DNA from: Effusibacillus dendaii
Lineage (GTDB): Bacteria > Bacillota > Bacilli > Tumebacillales > Effusibacillaceae
Reading direction: 5' to 3'
Length of the DNA stretch: 64,000 nt
Assembly: GCF_015097055.1 (NCBI RefSeq)
Contig: NZ_AP023366.1
Location: forward strand, 248,001-312,000
The position numbers were made by a program, and so were the translations under genes. This document shows positions 20,129 to 30,133 of this stretch, piece by piece (position 1 is the stretch's first letter; every line of letters starts with the position of its first letter). The notes below the pieces were generated by a model. That model was not told the origin of the DNA. It did no database searches and saw only the letters and a list, made by a program, of their open reading frames with translations.

Positions 20129-21280
20129 ATGGCCAAGAAGCTTTCTATATTAGGATCTACCGGCTCTATTGGGAAACAGACGTTGGATGTTGTGGCGGCC
20201 CACCCGGAACAGTTTCAGGTAACGGCGCTGGCCGCCGGTTCACAAATCGAGGTTCTGTCGAAGCAGATTGAAAAATTTCGTCCGTCCCTGGTTTCGGTTG
20301 CAACGGCGGAATTGGCAAAGGAAGTGCAAGCGAGATTCGGACATGCGCTGCAGGTGGAATATGGAGAAAGCGGACTGCAGCAGGTGGCTTCTGCTGCTGA
20401 TGCGGAACTGGTTGTCACAGCGGTTGTGGGCACCCTCGGTTTGCGCCCGACGATGGCGGCGGTCCTCGCGGGCAAAGAAATCGCTCTGGCAAACAAGGAA
20501 ACATTGGTGGCGGCTGGTCACTTGATCACCGATTTGGCCCGGCGCAAAGGGGTTCGAATTCTGCCGGTCGACAGCGAGCATTCGGCGATTTTTCAATGTA
20601 TACACGGCGAGTCGTGCAAGCAGGTGGCGCGTATTCTTTTGACAGCAAGTGGCGGCGCATTCCGTGATAAAACCAGGGATGAAATGCAGCAGGCCAGTCT
20701 GGCCGATGCGTTGGCGCACCCCAACTGGTCTATGGGGGCGAAAATTACGATCGATTCAGCCACTTTGATGAACAAAGGGCTGGAAGTGATTGAAGCGCAC
20801 TGGTTGTTTGATCTGCCATACGAGCAAATTGAAGTGTTAATTCATCCGCAAAGCATTGTGCATTCGCTGGTCGAGTTTCAGGACCGGTCGGTATTGGCGC
20901 AATTGGGGACGCCCGATATGCGAATTCCCATTCAATATGCGTTGGCATACCCGGAACGGCTCGAAGCGAACTGGCCTCGGCTGGATTTATTGTCTGTCGG
21001 GACGCTAACGTTCAATAAGCCGGACCTGACCCGTTTCCCTATTTTGGGTTTGGCCTTTCAGGCGGGCAAAGCGGGAGGCAGCGTGCCCGCCGTTTTGAAT
21101 GCGGCGAACGAGATGGCAGTGAGTCTGTTTTTGGATGGGAAAATTGGCTTTTTGGATATCGAACGGACACTTGTATCCGTGTTGGAACAGCATGCACCCG
21201 TCAGCCATCCGTCGTTGGATGAAATTTTGGCGCTTGATCAATGGGCGCGTGAAACAGCGAAACGAGAGATTGCTGGATAA
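20129..21280 (+). CDS. dxr: 1-deoxy-D-xylulose 5-phosphate reductoisomerase
   Basis: 383 residues. NADPH loop GSTGSIGKQTLDV at residues about 8-20; metal/substrate residues in PVDSEHSAIFQ and the SGGAFRD, MNKGLEVIEAHWLF and IHPQSIVHSLVEF blocks. It makes 2-C-methylerythritol 4-phosphate, committed step of the MEP isoprenoid pathway. RBS GAGGTGA. In Bacilli rseP (rasP) normally follows; here proS follows instead. Confidence 0.97.
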   Translation: MAKKLSILGSTGSIGKQTLDVVAAHPEQFQVTALAAGSQIEVLSKQIEKFRPSLVSVATAELAKEVQARFGHALQVEYGESGLQQVASAADAELVVTAVVGTLGLRPTMAAVLAGKEIALANKETLVAAGHLITDLARRKGVRILPVDSEHSAIFQCIHGESCKQVARILLTASGGAFRDKTRDEMQQASLADALAHPNWSMGAKITIDSATLMNKGLEVIEAHWLFDLPYEQIEVLIHPQSIVHSLVEFQDRSVLAQLGTPDMRIPIQYALAYPERLEANWPRLDLLSVGTLTFNKPDLTRFPILGLAFQAGKAGGSVPAVLNAANEMAVSLFLDGKIGFLDIERTLVSVLEQHAPVSHPSLDEILALDQWARETAKREIAG

Positions 21281-21330
21281 CTGGCCAGATCAGGCGGAAT
21301 GGGATTCTAAAAATAGCAGGAGGAAAGAAA

Positions 21331-23043
21331 ATGCGTCAGTCTACATATTTGCTGCCTACATTGCGGGAAGCGCCGACGGAAGCGGAAACGGTCAGCCATC
21401 GTCTGATGGTGCGGGCCGGGTTTATTCGCCAGTTGGCGGCCGGCATTTATACGTACCTGCCGATGGGATGGCGGGTGCTTCGGAAAGTGGAGGAAATTGT
21501 CCGGCAGGAGATGGATCGGGCGGGCGCCCAGGAAATTTTGATGCCTGCCATGCAGCCGGCGGAGTTGTGGCAGGAGTCGGGCCGTTATGAAGTATACGGT
21601 CCCGAATTGATTCGTTTGCGAGACCGGCATGATCGGGAATTTGCGTTAGGACCGACACACGAAGAAGTGGTCACCACATTGATGCGCAACGAGGTGCGGT
21701 CGTATCGCAAACTGCCGATGAATCTGTATCAGATCCAAACGAAATTCCGCGACGAGCGGCGGCCTCGTTTCGGGCTTTTGCGGGGACGGGAATTTTTGAT
21801 GAAAGACGCCTACTCGTTTGATGCCGATTGGGAAGGGCTGAACAAATCATACTGGGCGATGTATGAGGCATATAACCGGATTTTTACAAGATGCGGATTG
21901 AATTTCCGGGCGGTGGAAGCAGATGCAGGCGCGATTGGCGGCGAAGGCGGTACACATGAATTTATGGCGCTTGCTGACATAGGAGAAGACACGATTGCTG
22001 TCTGTTCACACTGTGATTATGCGGCCAACCTGGAAAAGGCGGAAGCGGGCGAAGGGAATGAGCAGTACCGGAAAGTGGCGGCCGGTGCGCATGAGAAATT
22101 TCATACACCGGGACTTCGGACGATTGATCAGTTGACCACGTCGCTCGGACTTGATGCAAAACAGTTCGCCAAAACGCTGATCTACCTGGCGGATGGTCAA
22201 CCGGTTGCCGTTGTGGTGCGCGGCGATCATGAAGCAAACGAAATAAAGATCAAGAACTTTTTGAACGCCATACAGGTAGAATTGGCAGATACAGAAACGA
22301 CGGAACGCGTGACGGGAGCTCCTGTCGGCTATGCAGGACCGGTCGGGCTTTCGATTCCGATTCTGGTCGACAGGGCGGTAGCGGCGATGCCAACAGTTGT
22401 GACTGGCGCGAATGAAAAAGAACATCATCTGCGAAATGTGCAGCCAGGCGTTCATTTTACACTGGATCGCACGGGCGATTTCCGCAATGTGATCGAGGGA
22501 GATCAATGTCCCCGTTGTGCCGGAACGCTGCAGTTTTACCGCGGGATAGAGGTCGGCCATGTGTTTAAGCTGGGAACGAAATACAGTGAAAAACTGGGCG
22601 CTGTTTATCTGGATCAAACAGGCAGTGAACAGTTAATGGTGATGGGCTGTTACGGGATTGGCGTTTCGCGCGTGCTGTCGGCTATTATTGAACAGAGCAG
22701 TGATGAACACGGAATGCGCTGGCCGCTCGCGATTGCGCCTTTCCATGTTCATCTGATTCCGGTTTCGGTTAAGGACGAAACGCAGATGGCGCTGGCTGAC
22801 CAACTGTATGAGCGATTGCAAAGCGCCGGTGTGGAAGTGCTGATGGATGACCGTGACGAACGGCCAGGTGTGAAGTTTAAGGATTCGGATCTGGTCGGAA
22901 TTCCGATTCGCATTACAGTCGGCAAAGGAGCGGCTGACGGGGTTGTCGAATATAAAGAACGGGATGCTGCGGACAAATCCGATTTGAGCGTGGAAGAAGC
23001 GGTTGCTCGGATTATGGAAAAAGTGCGGGCAATCGGTCGATAA
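21331..23043 (+). CDS. proS: Prolyl-tRNA synthetase, bacterial type with editing domain
   Basis: 570 residues, class II aminoacyl-tRNA synthetase. Motif 2 FRDERRPRFGLLRGREF, motif 3 CYGIGVSRVLSA, and a C-terminal anticodon-binding domain (PFHVHLIPV, MDDRDERPGVKFKDSDL). Between motifs 2 and 3 an INS/YbaK-like domain (about 225-385, with DHEANEIKIKNF and AGPVGL) removes mischarged alanine. RBS AGGAGGAA. No T-box is seen in the short upstream gap, so regulation is probably from the operon promoter. Confidence 0.97.
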   Translation: MRQSTYLLPTLREAPTEAETVSHRLMVRAGFIRQLAAGIYTYLPMGWRVLRKVEEIVRQEMDRAGAQEILMPAMQPAELWQESGRYEVYGPELIRLRDRHDREFALGPTHEEVVTTLMRNEVRSYRKLPMNLYQIQTKFRDERRPRFGLLRGREFLMKDAYSFDADWEGLNKSYWAMYEAYNRIFTRCGLNFRAVEADAGAIGGEGGTHEFMALADIGEDTIAVCSHCDYAANLEKAEAGEGNEQYRKVAAGAHEKFHTPGLRTIDQLTTSLGLDAKQFAKTLIYLADGQPVAVVVRGDHEANEIKIKNFLNAIQVELADTETTERVTGAPVGYAGPVGLSIPILVDRAVAAMPTVVTGANEKEHHLRNVQPGVHFTLDRTGDFRNVIEGDQCPRCAGTLQFYRGIEVGHVFKLGTKYSEKLGAVYLDQTGSEQLMVMGCYGIGVSRVLSAIIEQSSDEHGMRWPLAIAPFHVHLIPVSVKDETQMALADQLYERLQSAGVEVLMDDRDERPGVKFKDSDLVGIPIRITVGKGAADGVVEYKERDAADKSDLSVEEAVARIMEKVRAIGR

Positions 23044-23116
23044 GAAGTCAGGTAAACGGTTTTGCTGGACAAGCGGGGAGAGGAGCCGGGAACTTCTTTT
23101 GGTGGAGGTTTCAACG

Positions 23117-23743
23117 TTGAATACCTTGATTATACCCGCCTATAATGAATCATCCAATATTGGCCGCGTACTGCAGGTTGTAATCGGCATGCGCGATGAT
23201 TTTCAGGAAGTGGTGGTGGTGGATGACGGTTCCACCGACCAAACGTCGGATGTCTCGTTGCAATACGGCGCGAGGGTGATCCGTTTGGAAACGAATCAGG
23301 GAAAAGGAGGGGCCATTGCTGCCGGTTTACGGGCATGCGGGACCCCTTTTCTCACCTTGTTGGATGCCGATTTGATCGGATTGCGTCCTGATCATTTGAG
23401 ATTGCTTGCGGCACCTGTGCTGCAGGGAGAAGCGGCAATGTCGATGGGGATTTTTTCGGCTGGTCGGAAACGGACCGATTGGGCGCAAAAAGTGGCTCCG
23501 TCAATTACCGGACAACGCGTGCTGCGGCGCGAATTGTTGGAAACTATGCCCGGTTTGGCGAACGCCCGCTATGGGGTCGATTATGCGTTGACCGCTCATG
23601 CCAAACGGATGAAACTTCCGGTAGCGGAAGTGATCCTGCATGATCTGACACAGATTATGAAAGAAGAGAAGCTGGGGCTTACGAAAGGATTTGCCGCCCG
23701 CTTGAAAATGTACTGGGAGATTTTTCGGGTGATGGGGAAGTAG
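23117..23743 (+). CDS. Family 2 glycosyltransferase
   Basis: 208 residues from the TTG at 23117, which has GGAGG eight bases upstream; a longer frame from 23003 would overlap proS and lacks a ribosome site. GT-A fold: IIPAYNESSNIGRVL, VVVVDDGSTDQTS, NQGKGGAIAAGL and the metal-binding LLDADLIGL (DxD variant). There is no membrane anchor, so it is a small soluble enzyme, perhaps acting on a prenyl-linked or lipid acceptor. It sits between proS and polC, where B. subtilis has no gene. Confidence 0.85.
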   Translation: MNTLIIPAYNESSNIGRVLQVVIGMRDDFQEVVVVDDGSTDQTSDVSLQYGARVIRLETNQGKGGAIAAGLRACGTPFLTLLDADLIGLRPDHLRLLAAPVLQGEAAMSMGIFSAGRKRTDWAQKVAPSITGQRVLRRELLETMPGLANARYGVDYALTAHAKRMKLPVAEVILHDLTQIMKEEKLGLTKGFAARLKMYWEIFRVMGK

Positions 23744-23761
23744 TTTAAGGAGGAACTGGTC

Positions 23762-26700
23762 TTGAATTTGGTGGAGACAAACGGGAAACGGTTGGCCGAT
23801 TTTCGCGGACTGCTGAATCTGAATGAAGCGGAAATCATGCTGTATAGCGAGCAAATTGTGATTGAAAGAGTGATTGTATCCCGTTCCAAGCGGCAAATCA
23901 AACTTTATTTGGCCTGTTTGCACCGCCTTCCGTCTGCTGTCTATCAGCAAATCAAACAGGCATTGCAAGGCAGTTTTCCGCTCGCAGCAGATGTTCAAAT
24001 CCATTTCCGTTACCCGGCAGATGAGGAGAATTTGACACAGTGGGTGACTGATTACTGGCCGATTGCAGTGGAATCGGTTTGCGGCCAAGATCCGGTTTCT
24101 TCCGCCACACTGCGCCAATCGGAAATGGTTGTGGAAGACAGGCTTGTATCGGTCTCGATTTTAAATCGTTTGACAATGGAGCATCTGCAGAAGAAAGGAT
24201 TTTCCTCCGCATTGGAAAAATGGTTCCGCGACGAACTGGGACTGGCTGTTCAAGTGAAGCTGCAGTTGGACGAGCAGGCGCAGGAAAAAGAGGAGCACAT
24301 CCGCCAAAAAAATCGGGAGGCCGAACAGACGCTGGTCGAGCAGATGCGGCAGGCGATTTTGGCGGAAGAAGAGAAGGAGAAAACGGAGTCGGATGCGGAA
24401 TCGGCAGTTCCGGAGCGGATTGCGATCGGTCGTGCGATTGAAGATCCTGTCATCGAAGTTCGAATGATTGGCGATGAGATGCGAAAAGCGGTCATCAAAG
24501 GGGAAATTTTCGATTTGGAAACGAGAGAGCTGGCCAGCGGCCGGACGCTTTTTCAATTTCATATCACCGATTTTACCGATTCGATCCTCTGTAAACTGTT
24601 CGCCAAAGACAACAAAATGGCCGATATGTTGAAACAGCTTTCTGAAGGGAAATGGCTTCAGGTCAGAGGTTCTGTTCAATTTGATACATTTGCCAAGGAA
24701 CTGGTTTTGATTGCGCAGGATCTGTTTGAAGTGGATCCGCCAAAGCGGACGGATACGGCGGAAGTCAAACGGGTAGAACTGCACCTGCACACCCAGATGA
24801 GCACGCTGGATGGCGTGACGGCTGTCAAAGATCTTGTGTCGCAAGCCGCCAAATGGGGTCATCCGGCGATTGCCATTACGGATCATGGTGTGGTGCAGTC
24901 GTTTCCTGACGCTTACAGCGCCGCCAAAAAGGCGGGAATTAAATGTATTTTGGGGTTGGAAGCCTATCTGGTGGATGACGGCGTGCCGATCGTTTACCAG
25001 TTGACGGACAGCAACAATTTTGCGATTGACGAGGAAACGTCCTATATCGTATTCGATACGGAAACGACCGGTTTGAATGCGGCAGAAAACACATTAATCG
25101 AGATTGCAGCCGTGAAAATGAAAGGAATGGAGATCCTCGAAGAGTGGACTACGCTGATTGATCCGGAAACGGAAATCACGCCGAAGATCACCGAACTGAC
25201 CGGCATCACCAACGAGATGGTGAAGGGGCAGCCGAAGCTGGCGGAAGCGCTGCCGAAATTCCGTGAATTTGTCGGCGAAGCGGTATTGGTCGCGCATAAT
25301 GCGGAGTTCGACCTCGGATTTATTTCGGCATGTGCGGCGCGAATCGGCATGCAGCCCTGGACCAATCCGGTGCTTGATACGTTGCCGCTGGCCCGTAAGC
25401 TCTATCCAAGCGAAAAGAACTACCGCTTAAAAACATTGACGCAAAAATTCGGCGTTGAGTTGGTGAATCACCACCGGGCACTGGATGATACAGTGGCGAC
25501 CGCAAAAGTGTTCCAGCACATGCTGAAAGATGTGAAACAACGGGGAATGACCCGTCTGTCGCAGCTGAATGAAAACGACGGTACGGTCGATTATTCCCGG
25601 ATGCGTCCGATCCACACCACGGTTCTGGTGCAAAACAAGACCGGTTTGAAGAACCTCTACAAACTGGTGTCCGAATCACATGTGAAATATTTTTACCGTT
25701 ATCCGCGTATTCCGAGAAGCCTGTTGGCAAAGCACCGGGAAGGCTTGCTGATTGGCACCGCCTGTCAGCAGGGGGAGCTGATGCAGGCCATTTTGCGAGG
25801 CAAAAGCCAACAGGATTTGGTTGATATAGCTGGCTTCTACGATTATTTGGAAATTCAGCCGCTTTCACATTATAAACCGCTTCTCAAAAACGAATCGGTC
25901 TCGTCGCTCGATTCTGTAAAAGAGTATCATAGACAGATAGTGGAAATCGGTCGTCAATTGGACAAACCGGTTGTCGCGACAGGCGATGTTCATTTTCTGA
26001 ATCCGGAAGATGAAGTATACCGCGATGTGTTTCTCCAGTCGTTGAACGATTCAATGGCCGGTGACCAGCCGCCGCTTTATTTTATGACAACAAATGAAAT
26101 GTTGGACGCATTTTCCTATCTGGGAGAAGAGTTGGCACATCAAGTGGTGGTTGAGAATTCGCGACTGATCGCGGACCGGATTGAAGAGGTCAGCCCAATC
26201 CCCGATCGTTTGTACACACCGGTGATCGAAGGCGCCGAGGATGAGTTGAAAAAAATGTGTTACGAAACAGCCAAACGGCTGTACGGGGATCCGTTGCCGG
26301 AAATTGTCGAAAAGCGCCTGGAAAAAGAGTTGAATTCGATTATCACGAATGGATTTGCCGTGATTTACCTGATTTCTTCCCGTTTGGTGAAAAAATCGCT
26401 GTCTGACGGCTATTTGGTCGGCTCACGCGGTTCGGTCGGTTCTTCGCTGGTGGCGACTTTTTCAGACATTACGGAAGTCAATCCGCTGCCGCCCCATTAT
26501 TTGTGTCCGCAATGCAAGTACAGTGAGTTTATTGCGGACGGTTCGGTCGGTTCCGGTTTTGATTTGCCCAACAAAGACTGTCCGAAATGCGGTCACAAAC
26601 TGAAAAAAGACGGACAGGACATCCCGTTTGAAACATTTCTTGGTTTCAAAGGCGACAAAGTGCCTGATATTGACCTTAACTTTTCTGGCGAATACCAACC

Positions 26701-28084
26701 GCGCGCCCATAAATATACACAGGAGCTGTTCGGCGTCGACTATGTGTATCGTGCCGGTACGATTGCGACGGTGGCGGAAAAGACAGCTTTTGGATATGTC
26801 AAAAAATACGGGGAAGAGAGAGGGAAGACCTACCGAAATGCGGAAGTGGCCCGTCTGGTGAAAGGCTGTACAGGCATCAAACGGACAACCGGACAGCATC
26901 CGGGCGGTATTATCGTAGTGCCGGATTATATGGACATATACGATTTTTGTCCGATTCAGTTCCCGGCGGATGACAACAGTTCCGAATGGCGGACTACGCA
27001 TTTTGACTTCCATTCCATCCATGACAATCTGTTGAAACTGGACATTCTGGGTCACGACGATCCAACCGTCATCCGTATGCTGCAGGATTTGACCGAACTT
27101 GATCCGAAAACGATCCCGACAGACGATCCGTTGGTGATGTCGCTGTTTAGCAGCACGGAGGCGCTCGGCGTCAAACCGGAACAGATCCGATCCAATACGG
27201 GAACATACGGAATTCCCGAATTCGGAACAAAATTTGTTCGTCAGATGCTGGAAGACACAAAACCCAGCACATTTGCGGAATTGGTGCAGATTTCCGGTCT
27301 GTCGCACGGCACGGACGTGTGGCTGAATAACGCACAGGAATTGATACGCAAAGGGATCTGTAAACTGGCGGATGTGATCGGCTGCCGTGACGACATCATG
27401 GTGTACTTGATCTATCAAGGGTTGGAGCCGGGGCGTGCGTTCAAGATCATGGAATCGGTGCGGAAGGGGAAAGGAGTTTCTCCGGACGACGAGGAATACA
27501 TGAAATCGTTTGGTGTGCCTGATTGGTACATCTGGTCCTGTAAGCAGATCAAATACATGTTCCCGAAGGCGCACGCGTCCGCTTACGTTTTGATGGCTGT
27601 CCGCATCGCCTGGTTCAAAGTGTATCGGCCTTTGCAGTTTTACGCGACCTATTTTTCGGTGCGGGCGGATGATTTTGATCTGCAGTTGATGTGCCAGGGG
27701 TATCAGGCCATCTGGAAAAAGATTGAGGAAATCGAGGCAAAAGGGATGCAAGCCTCTCCCAAGGAGAAATCGTTGCTGACAGTGCTGGAAATGGCGCTTG
27801 AGATGACGGCAAGAGGATTCAAATTCTATCCGCTTGATCTGTACAAATCGGACGCCACCCGCTTTCAGGTGCTGGAAGACGGTTTGCTGCCGCCGTTTGG
27901 CGCATTGGCAGGTGTTGGTGAATCGGCTGCCAAAGGCATTGTGGCGGCAAGAGAACAGGGCGAGTTTCTGTCGGTGGAAGATTTGCAGCAGCGTTCCCGC
28001 GCTTCCAAAACGGTGATTGAACTGCTGCAGGGGTTTGGCTGTCTGCAGGGTCTGCCGGAGACAAATCAGTTGAGTTTGTTTTAG
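23762..28084 (+). CDS. polC: DNA polymerase III alpha subunit, PolC type
   Basis: 1440 residues from a TTG start behind AAGGAGGA, close to the B. subtilis length. Order: N-terminal domain, charged linker (about 165-215), OB fold (about 235-330), PHP domain (HLHTQMSTLDG), a proofreading exonuclease inserted in PHP with VFDTETTGL near residue 425, the second half of PHP, then the polymerase core with SRGSVGSSL, the zinc-binding CPQCKYSEF...CPKCGHK and PDIDLNFSGEYQ, and a C-terminal fingers/tau-binding region. It is the main replicase of low-GC Gram-positives. All key motifs are intact. Confidence 0.98.
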   Translation: MNLVETNGKRLADFRGLLNLNEAEIMLYSEQIVIERVIVSRSKRQIKLYLACLHRLPSAVYQQIKQALQGSFPLAADVQIHFRYPADEENLTQWVTDYWPIAVESVCGQDPVSSATLRQSEMVVEDRLVSVSILNRLTMEHLQKKGFSSALEKWFRDELGLAVQVKLQLDEQAQEKEEHIRQKNREAEQTLVEQMRQAILAEEEKEKTESDAESAVPERIAIGRAIEDPVIEVRMIGDEMRKAVIKGEIFDLETRELASGRTLFQFHITDFTDSILCKLFAKDNKMADMLKQLSEGKWLQVRGSVQFDTFAKELVLIAQDLFEVDPPKRTDTAEVKRVELHLHTQMSTLDGVTAVKDLVSQAAKWGHPAIAITDHGVVQSFPDAYSAAKKAGIKCILGLEAYLVDDGVPIVYQLTDSNNFAIDEETSYIVFDTETTGLNAAENTLIEIAAVKMKGMEILEEWTTLIDPETEITPKITELTGITNEMVKGQPKLAEALPKFREFVGEAVLVAHNAEFDLGFISACAARIGMQPWTNPVLDTLPLARKLYPSEKNYRLKTLTQKFGVELVNHHRALDDTVATAKVFQHMLKDVKQRGMTRLSQLNENDGTVDYSRMRPIHTTVLVQNKTGLKNLYKLVSESHVKYFYRYPRIPRSLLAKHREGLLIGTACQQGELMQAILRGKSQQDLVDIAGFYDYLEIQPLSHYKPLLKNESVSSLDSVKEYHRQIVEIGRQLDKPVVATGDVHFLNPEDEVYRDVFLQSLNDSMAGDQPPLYFMTTNEMLDAFSYLGEELAHQVVVENSRLIADRIEEVSPIPDRLYTPVIEGAEDELKKMCYETAKRLYGDPLPEIVEKRLEKELNSIITNGFAVIYLISSRLVKKSLSDGYLVGSRGSVGSSLVATFSDITEVNPLPPHYLCPQCKYSEFIADGSVGSGFDLPNKDCPKCGHKLKKDGQDIPFETFLGFKGDKVPDIDLNFSGEYQPRAHKYTQELFGVDYVYRAGTIATVAEKTAFGYVKKYGEERGKTYRNAEVARLVKGCTGIKRTTGQHPGGIIVVPDYMDIYDFCPIQFPADDNSSEWRTTHFDFHSIHDNLLKLDILGHDDPTVIRMLQDLTELDPKTIPTDDPLVMSLFSSTEALGVKPEQIRSNTGTYGIPEFGTKFVRQMLEDTKPSTFAELVQISGLSHGTDVWLNNAQELIRKGICKLADVIGCRDDIMVYLIYQGLEPGRAFKIMESVRKGKGVSPDDEEYMKSFGVPDWYIWSCKQIKYMFPKAHASAYVLMAVRIAWFKVYRPLQFYATYFSVRADDFDLQLMCQGYQAIWKKIEEIEAKGMQASPKEKSLLTVLEMALEMTARGFKFYPLDLYKSDATRFQVLEDGLLPPFGALAGVGESAAKGIVAAREQGEFLSVEDLQQRSRASKTVIELLQGFGCLQGLPETNQLSLF

Positions 28085-28095
28085 GCAAGGAAATC

Positions 28096-28124
28096 TTGCA
28101 GGTTCCTTTACTGCGTGTTATAAT
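28096..28124 (+). promoter_or_regulatory. Sigma-A-type promoter for rimP-nusA-infB operon
   Basis: TTGCAG at 28096-28101 and a perfect TATAAT at 28119-28124 with a 17-base spacer, just after polC. It leads into a hairpin-containing leader before rimP. Confidence 0.8.
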
Positions 28125-28160
28125 TATCTGGGTATTTTAGAATTTACTTCCGTTTAATGA

Positions 28161-28185
28161 AGAGTGGGGCAACCCACTCTTTCAA
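28161..28185 (+). terminator. Leader hairpin before rimP (attenuator candidate)
   Basis: Perfect 8-bp stem AGAGTGGG / CCCACTCT closed by a GCAA tetraloop, followed by TTTC. The T run is short, so it may be a regulatory or stabilising leader hairpin. NusA, encoded here, is known to act on such hairpins, so autoregulation is possible. Confidence 0.55.
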
Positions 28186-28220
28186 TATTCTATAAGGGGT
28201 CGTTCCCCAGGAGGGAAAGG

Positions 28221-28694
28221 ATGTCTAAAGCCAGAGTCGTCGATATTGTGGAAGAATTGGTGACGCCGATTATCAGTCAGGAAGGTCTTGAATTGGTCGA
28301 TGTCGAGTACGCCAAAGAAGGGGCAAATTGGTTCCTGCGGGTCTTTATTGATAAGCCGGGCGGAGTGGATATTGAAGACTGCGGCCGGGTAAGTGAAGCA
28401 CTATCCAACAAACTGGATGAAGTCGACCCGATTCCAAACAGCTACTTTCTGGAAGTCTCCTCTCCCGGCGCGGAACGGTCGTTGAAGAAACCGTCCGATT
28501 TTGTCAGGTCGATTGGTGAGCAGATCTATCTGAAAACGTTTGAACCGGTGGAAGGCAAAAAAGAGTTCGTTGGCGAACTGGTATCTTACGATGATGAATG
28601 GCTCGTGATCAATGAATTACAGAAAACGATCCGTAAACAGTATCAGATTCCGGTTGCCAAGATTGCCAACGCCCGTTTGTCTGTCACGTTTTGA
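28221..28694 (+). CDS. rimP: Ribosome maturation factor RimP
   Basis: 157 residues from the ATG at 28221 behind CAGGAGGG; the longer frame from 28164 would start inside the leader hairpin. Conserved: ELVDVEYAKEGANWFLRVFIDKPGGV (by parts), CGRVSEALSNKLD, YFLEVSSPGAERSLK. It helps 30S maturation. First gene of the conserved rimP-nusA-rnpM-ylxQ-infB operon. Confidence 0.96.
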   Translation: MSKARVVDIVEELVTPIISQEGLELVDVEYAKEGANWFLRVFIDKPGGVDIEDCGRVSEALSNKLDEVDPIPNSYFLEVSSPGAERSLKKPSDFVRSIGEQIYLKTFEPVEGKKEFVGELVSYDDEWLVINELQKTIRKQYQIPVAKIANARLSVTF

Positions 28695-28724
28695 AAGATG
28701 CTGTAAAGGAGGGACTGCAGTTCC

Positions 28725-29840
28725 ATGAATGTGGATTTTATGGATGCGTTAGAACAGCTTGAAAAAGAAAAAGGAATCAAGAAAGATGTATTGATTGAGG
28801 CGATTGAAGCTGCTTTGATTTCCGGCTACAAACGGAATTTCAATTCAGCGGCCAATGTGCGTGTGGACGTCAACAAACAAACCGGAACGGTAAAAGTATA
28901 TGCGCGCAAACAAGTGGTTGAGGAACCGGATGATACAAGGCTGGAAATCTCGTTGGATGCGGCAGAAGAGATTGATCCGGGTATACAGATCGGTGACATT
29001 GTGGAAATCGAAGTGACGCCGAAAGATTTCGGTCGGATTGCCGCACAAACGGCAAAACAGGTTGTCACGCAGCGTATTCGGGAAGCCGAGCGCGGATTGA
29101 TTTACACCGAATTTATCGATCGGGAAGACGATATTGTAACAGGTCTTGTTCAGCGGCAGGATGGGCGGAATTATTACGTGGATCTGGGCAAGATCGAAGC
29201 GGTGCTGCCCTTTACGGAAGTAATTCCGGGCGAAAAGTTCAAACACAATGACCGAGTAAAAACGTATATTACCAAAGTCGAAAAAACAACCAAAGGTCCG
29301 CAGGTGATGATCTCGCGAACGCATCCAGGGCTTTTGAAACGGCTGTTTGAATTGGAAGTGCCGGAAATTTACGATGGAGTTGTCGAAATTAAATCGGTAT
29401 CACGGGAAGCGGGCCAACGTTCGAAAATCGCGGTCCACACGAAAAATCCGGACGTTGACCCGGTCGGGGCTTGTGTCGGTCCGCGCGGTACAAGAGTGCA
29501 AACCATCGTGACCGAACTGAAAGGCGAAAAAATTGACATTGTTCGCTGGAGCGATGATTTGGCTGAATTTGTGGCGAACGCACTGTCTCCGGCAAAAGTG
29601 GTAAGCGTGCATGTAGCGGCAGATGAAAAAGTGGCGCATGTGGTCGTGCCCGATTATCAACTGTCCCTGGCAATTGGCAAGGAGGGGCAAAACGCCAGAC
29701 TGGCCGCCAAACTGACCGGGTGTAAAATCGATATTAAAAGCGAGTCCCAACTGGGAGGCTCTGCTAATCAGTCAGATGTGCATGCAGAGGGACAACCTGC
29801 TGAATTATCAGACGCTGATCTCGAAGGTGCAGAACAGTAA
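28725..29840 (+). CDS. nusA: Transcription elongation/termination factor NusA
   Basis: 371 residues: N-terminal RNA-polymerase-binding domain (1-130), S1 domain (about 135-200, [18 protein letters not shown]), then two KH domains ([14 protein letters not shown] and [18 protein letters not shown]). It lacks the C-terminal acidic repeats of E. coli NusA, as normal in Firmicutes. It stimulates pausing and intrinsic termination. Confidence 0.97.
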   Translation: MNVDFMDALEQLEKEKGIKKDVLIEAIEAALISGYKRNFNSAANVRVDVNKQTGTVKVYARKQVVEEPDDTRLEISLDAAEEIDPGIQIGDIVEIEVTPKDFGRIAAQTAKQVVTQRIREAERGLIYTEFIDREDDIVTGLVQRQDGRNYYVDLGKIEAVLPFTEVIPGEKFKHNDRVKTYITKVEKTTKGPQVMISRTHPGLLKRLFELEVPEIYDGVVEIKSVSREAGQRSKIAVHTKNPDVDPVGACVGPRGTRVQTIVTELKGEKIDIVRWSDDLAEFVANALSPAKVVSVHVAADEKVAHVVVPDYQLSLAIGKEGQNARLAAKLTGCKIDIKSESQLGGSANQSDVHAEGQPAELSDADLEGAEQ

Positions 29841-29854
29841 AGGCGGGGATTTGC

Positions 29855-30133
29855 ATGGTGCAAAAAAAGACTCCTCTCAGGAAATGTGTTGGATGCCAAG
29901 AAATGAAACCGAAAAAAGAATTGATCCGGGTCGTGCACAGTCCCGACAACCAAGTGTTTCTTGACCCAACCGGCAAAAAATCCGGACGAGGTTCTTATAT
30001 ATGCAAAACGGAAGCCTGTTTCCAAATGGCCAAAAAGAAAAAATCGCTTGACCGTTCTCTCAAAATCAACGTATCGGATGAAATATACGAGCAGTTGGAA
30101 AGAGAATTGTCTCTTGTGAAGTCGGATGAATAA
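29855..30133 (+). CDS. rnpM: YlxR/RnpM-family RNA-binding protein
   Basis: 92 residues. YlxR signature RKCVGCQEMKPKKELIRVV near the N-terminus, GRGSYIC in the middle, and a basic KKKKSLDRSLK tract. In B. subtilis this protein binds and modulates RNase P; that function is taken from the family. It overlaps the next gene by 8 bases. Confidence 0.92.
   Translation: MVQKKTPLRKCVGCQEMKPKKELIRVVHSPDNQVFLDPTGKKSGRGSYICKTEACFQMAKKKKSLDRSLKINVSDEIYEQLERELSLVKSDE

Noticed and set aside
21281-21330. T-box leader for proS
   Set aside because: Only 50 bases separate dxr and proS; no room for a T-box and no terminator seen.
26462-27751. 429-codon open frame on the - strand
   Set aside because: Shadow of polC, no ribosome site, His/Arg/Phe-rich.
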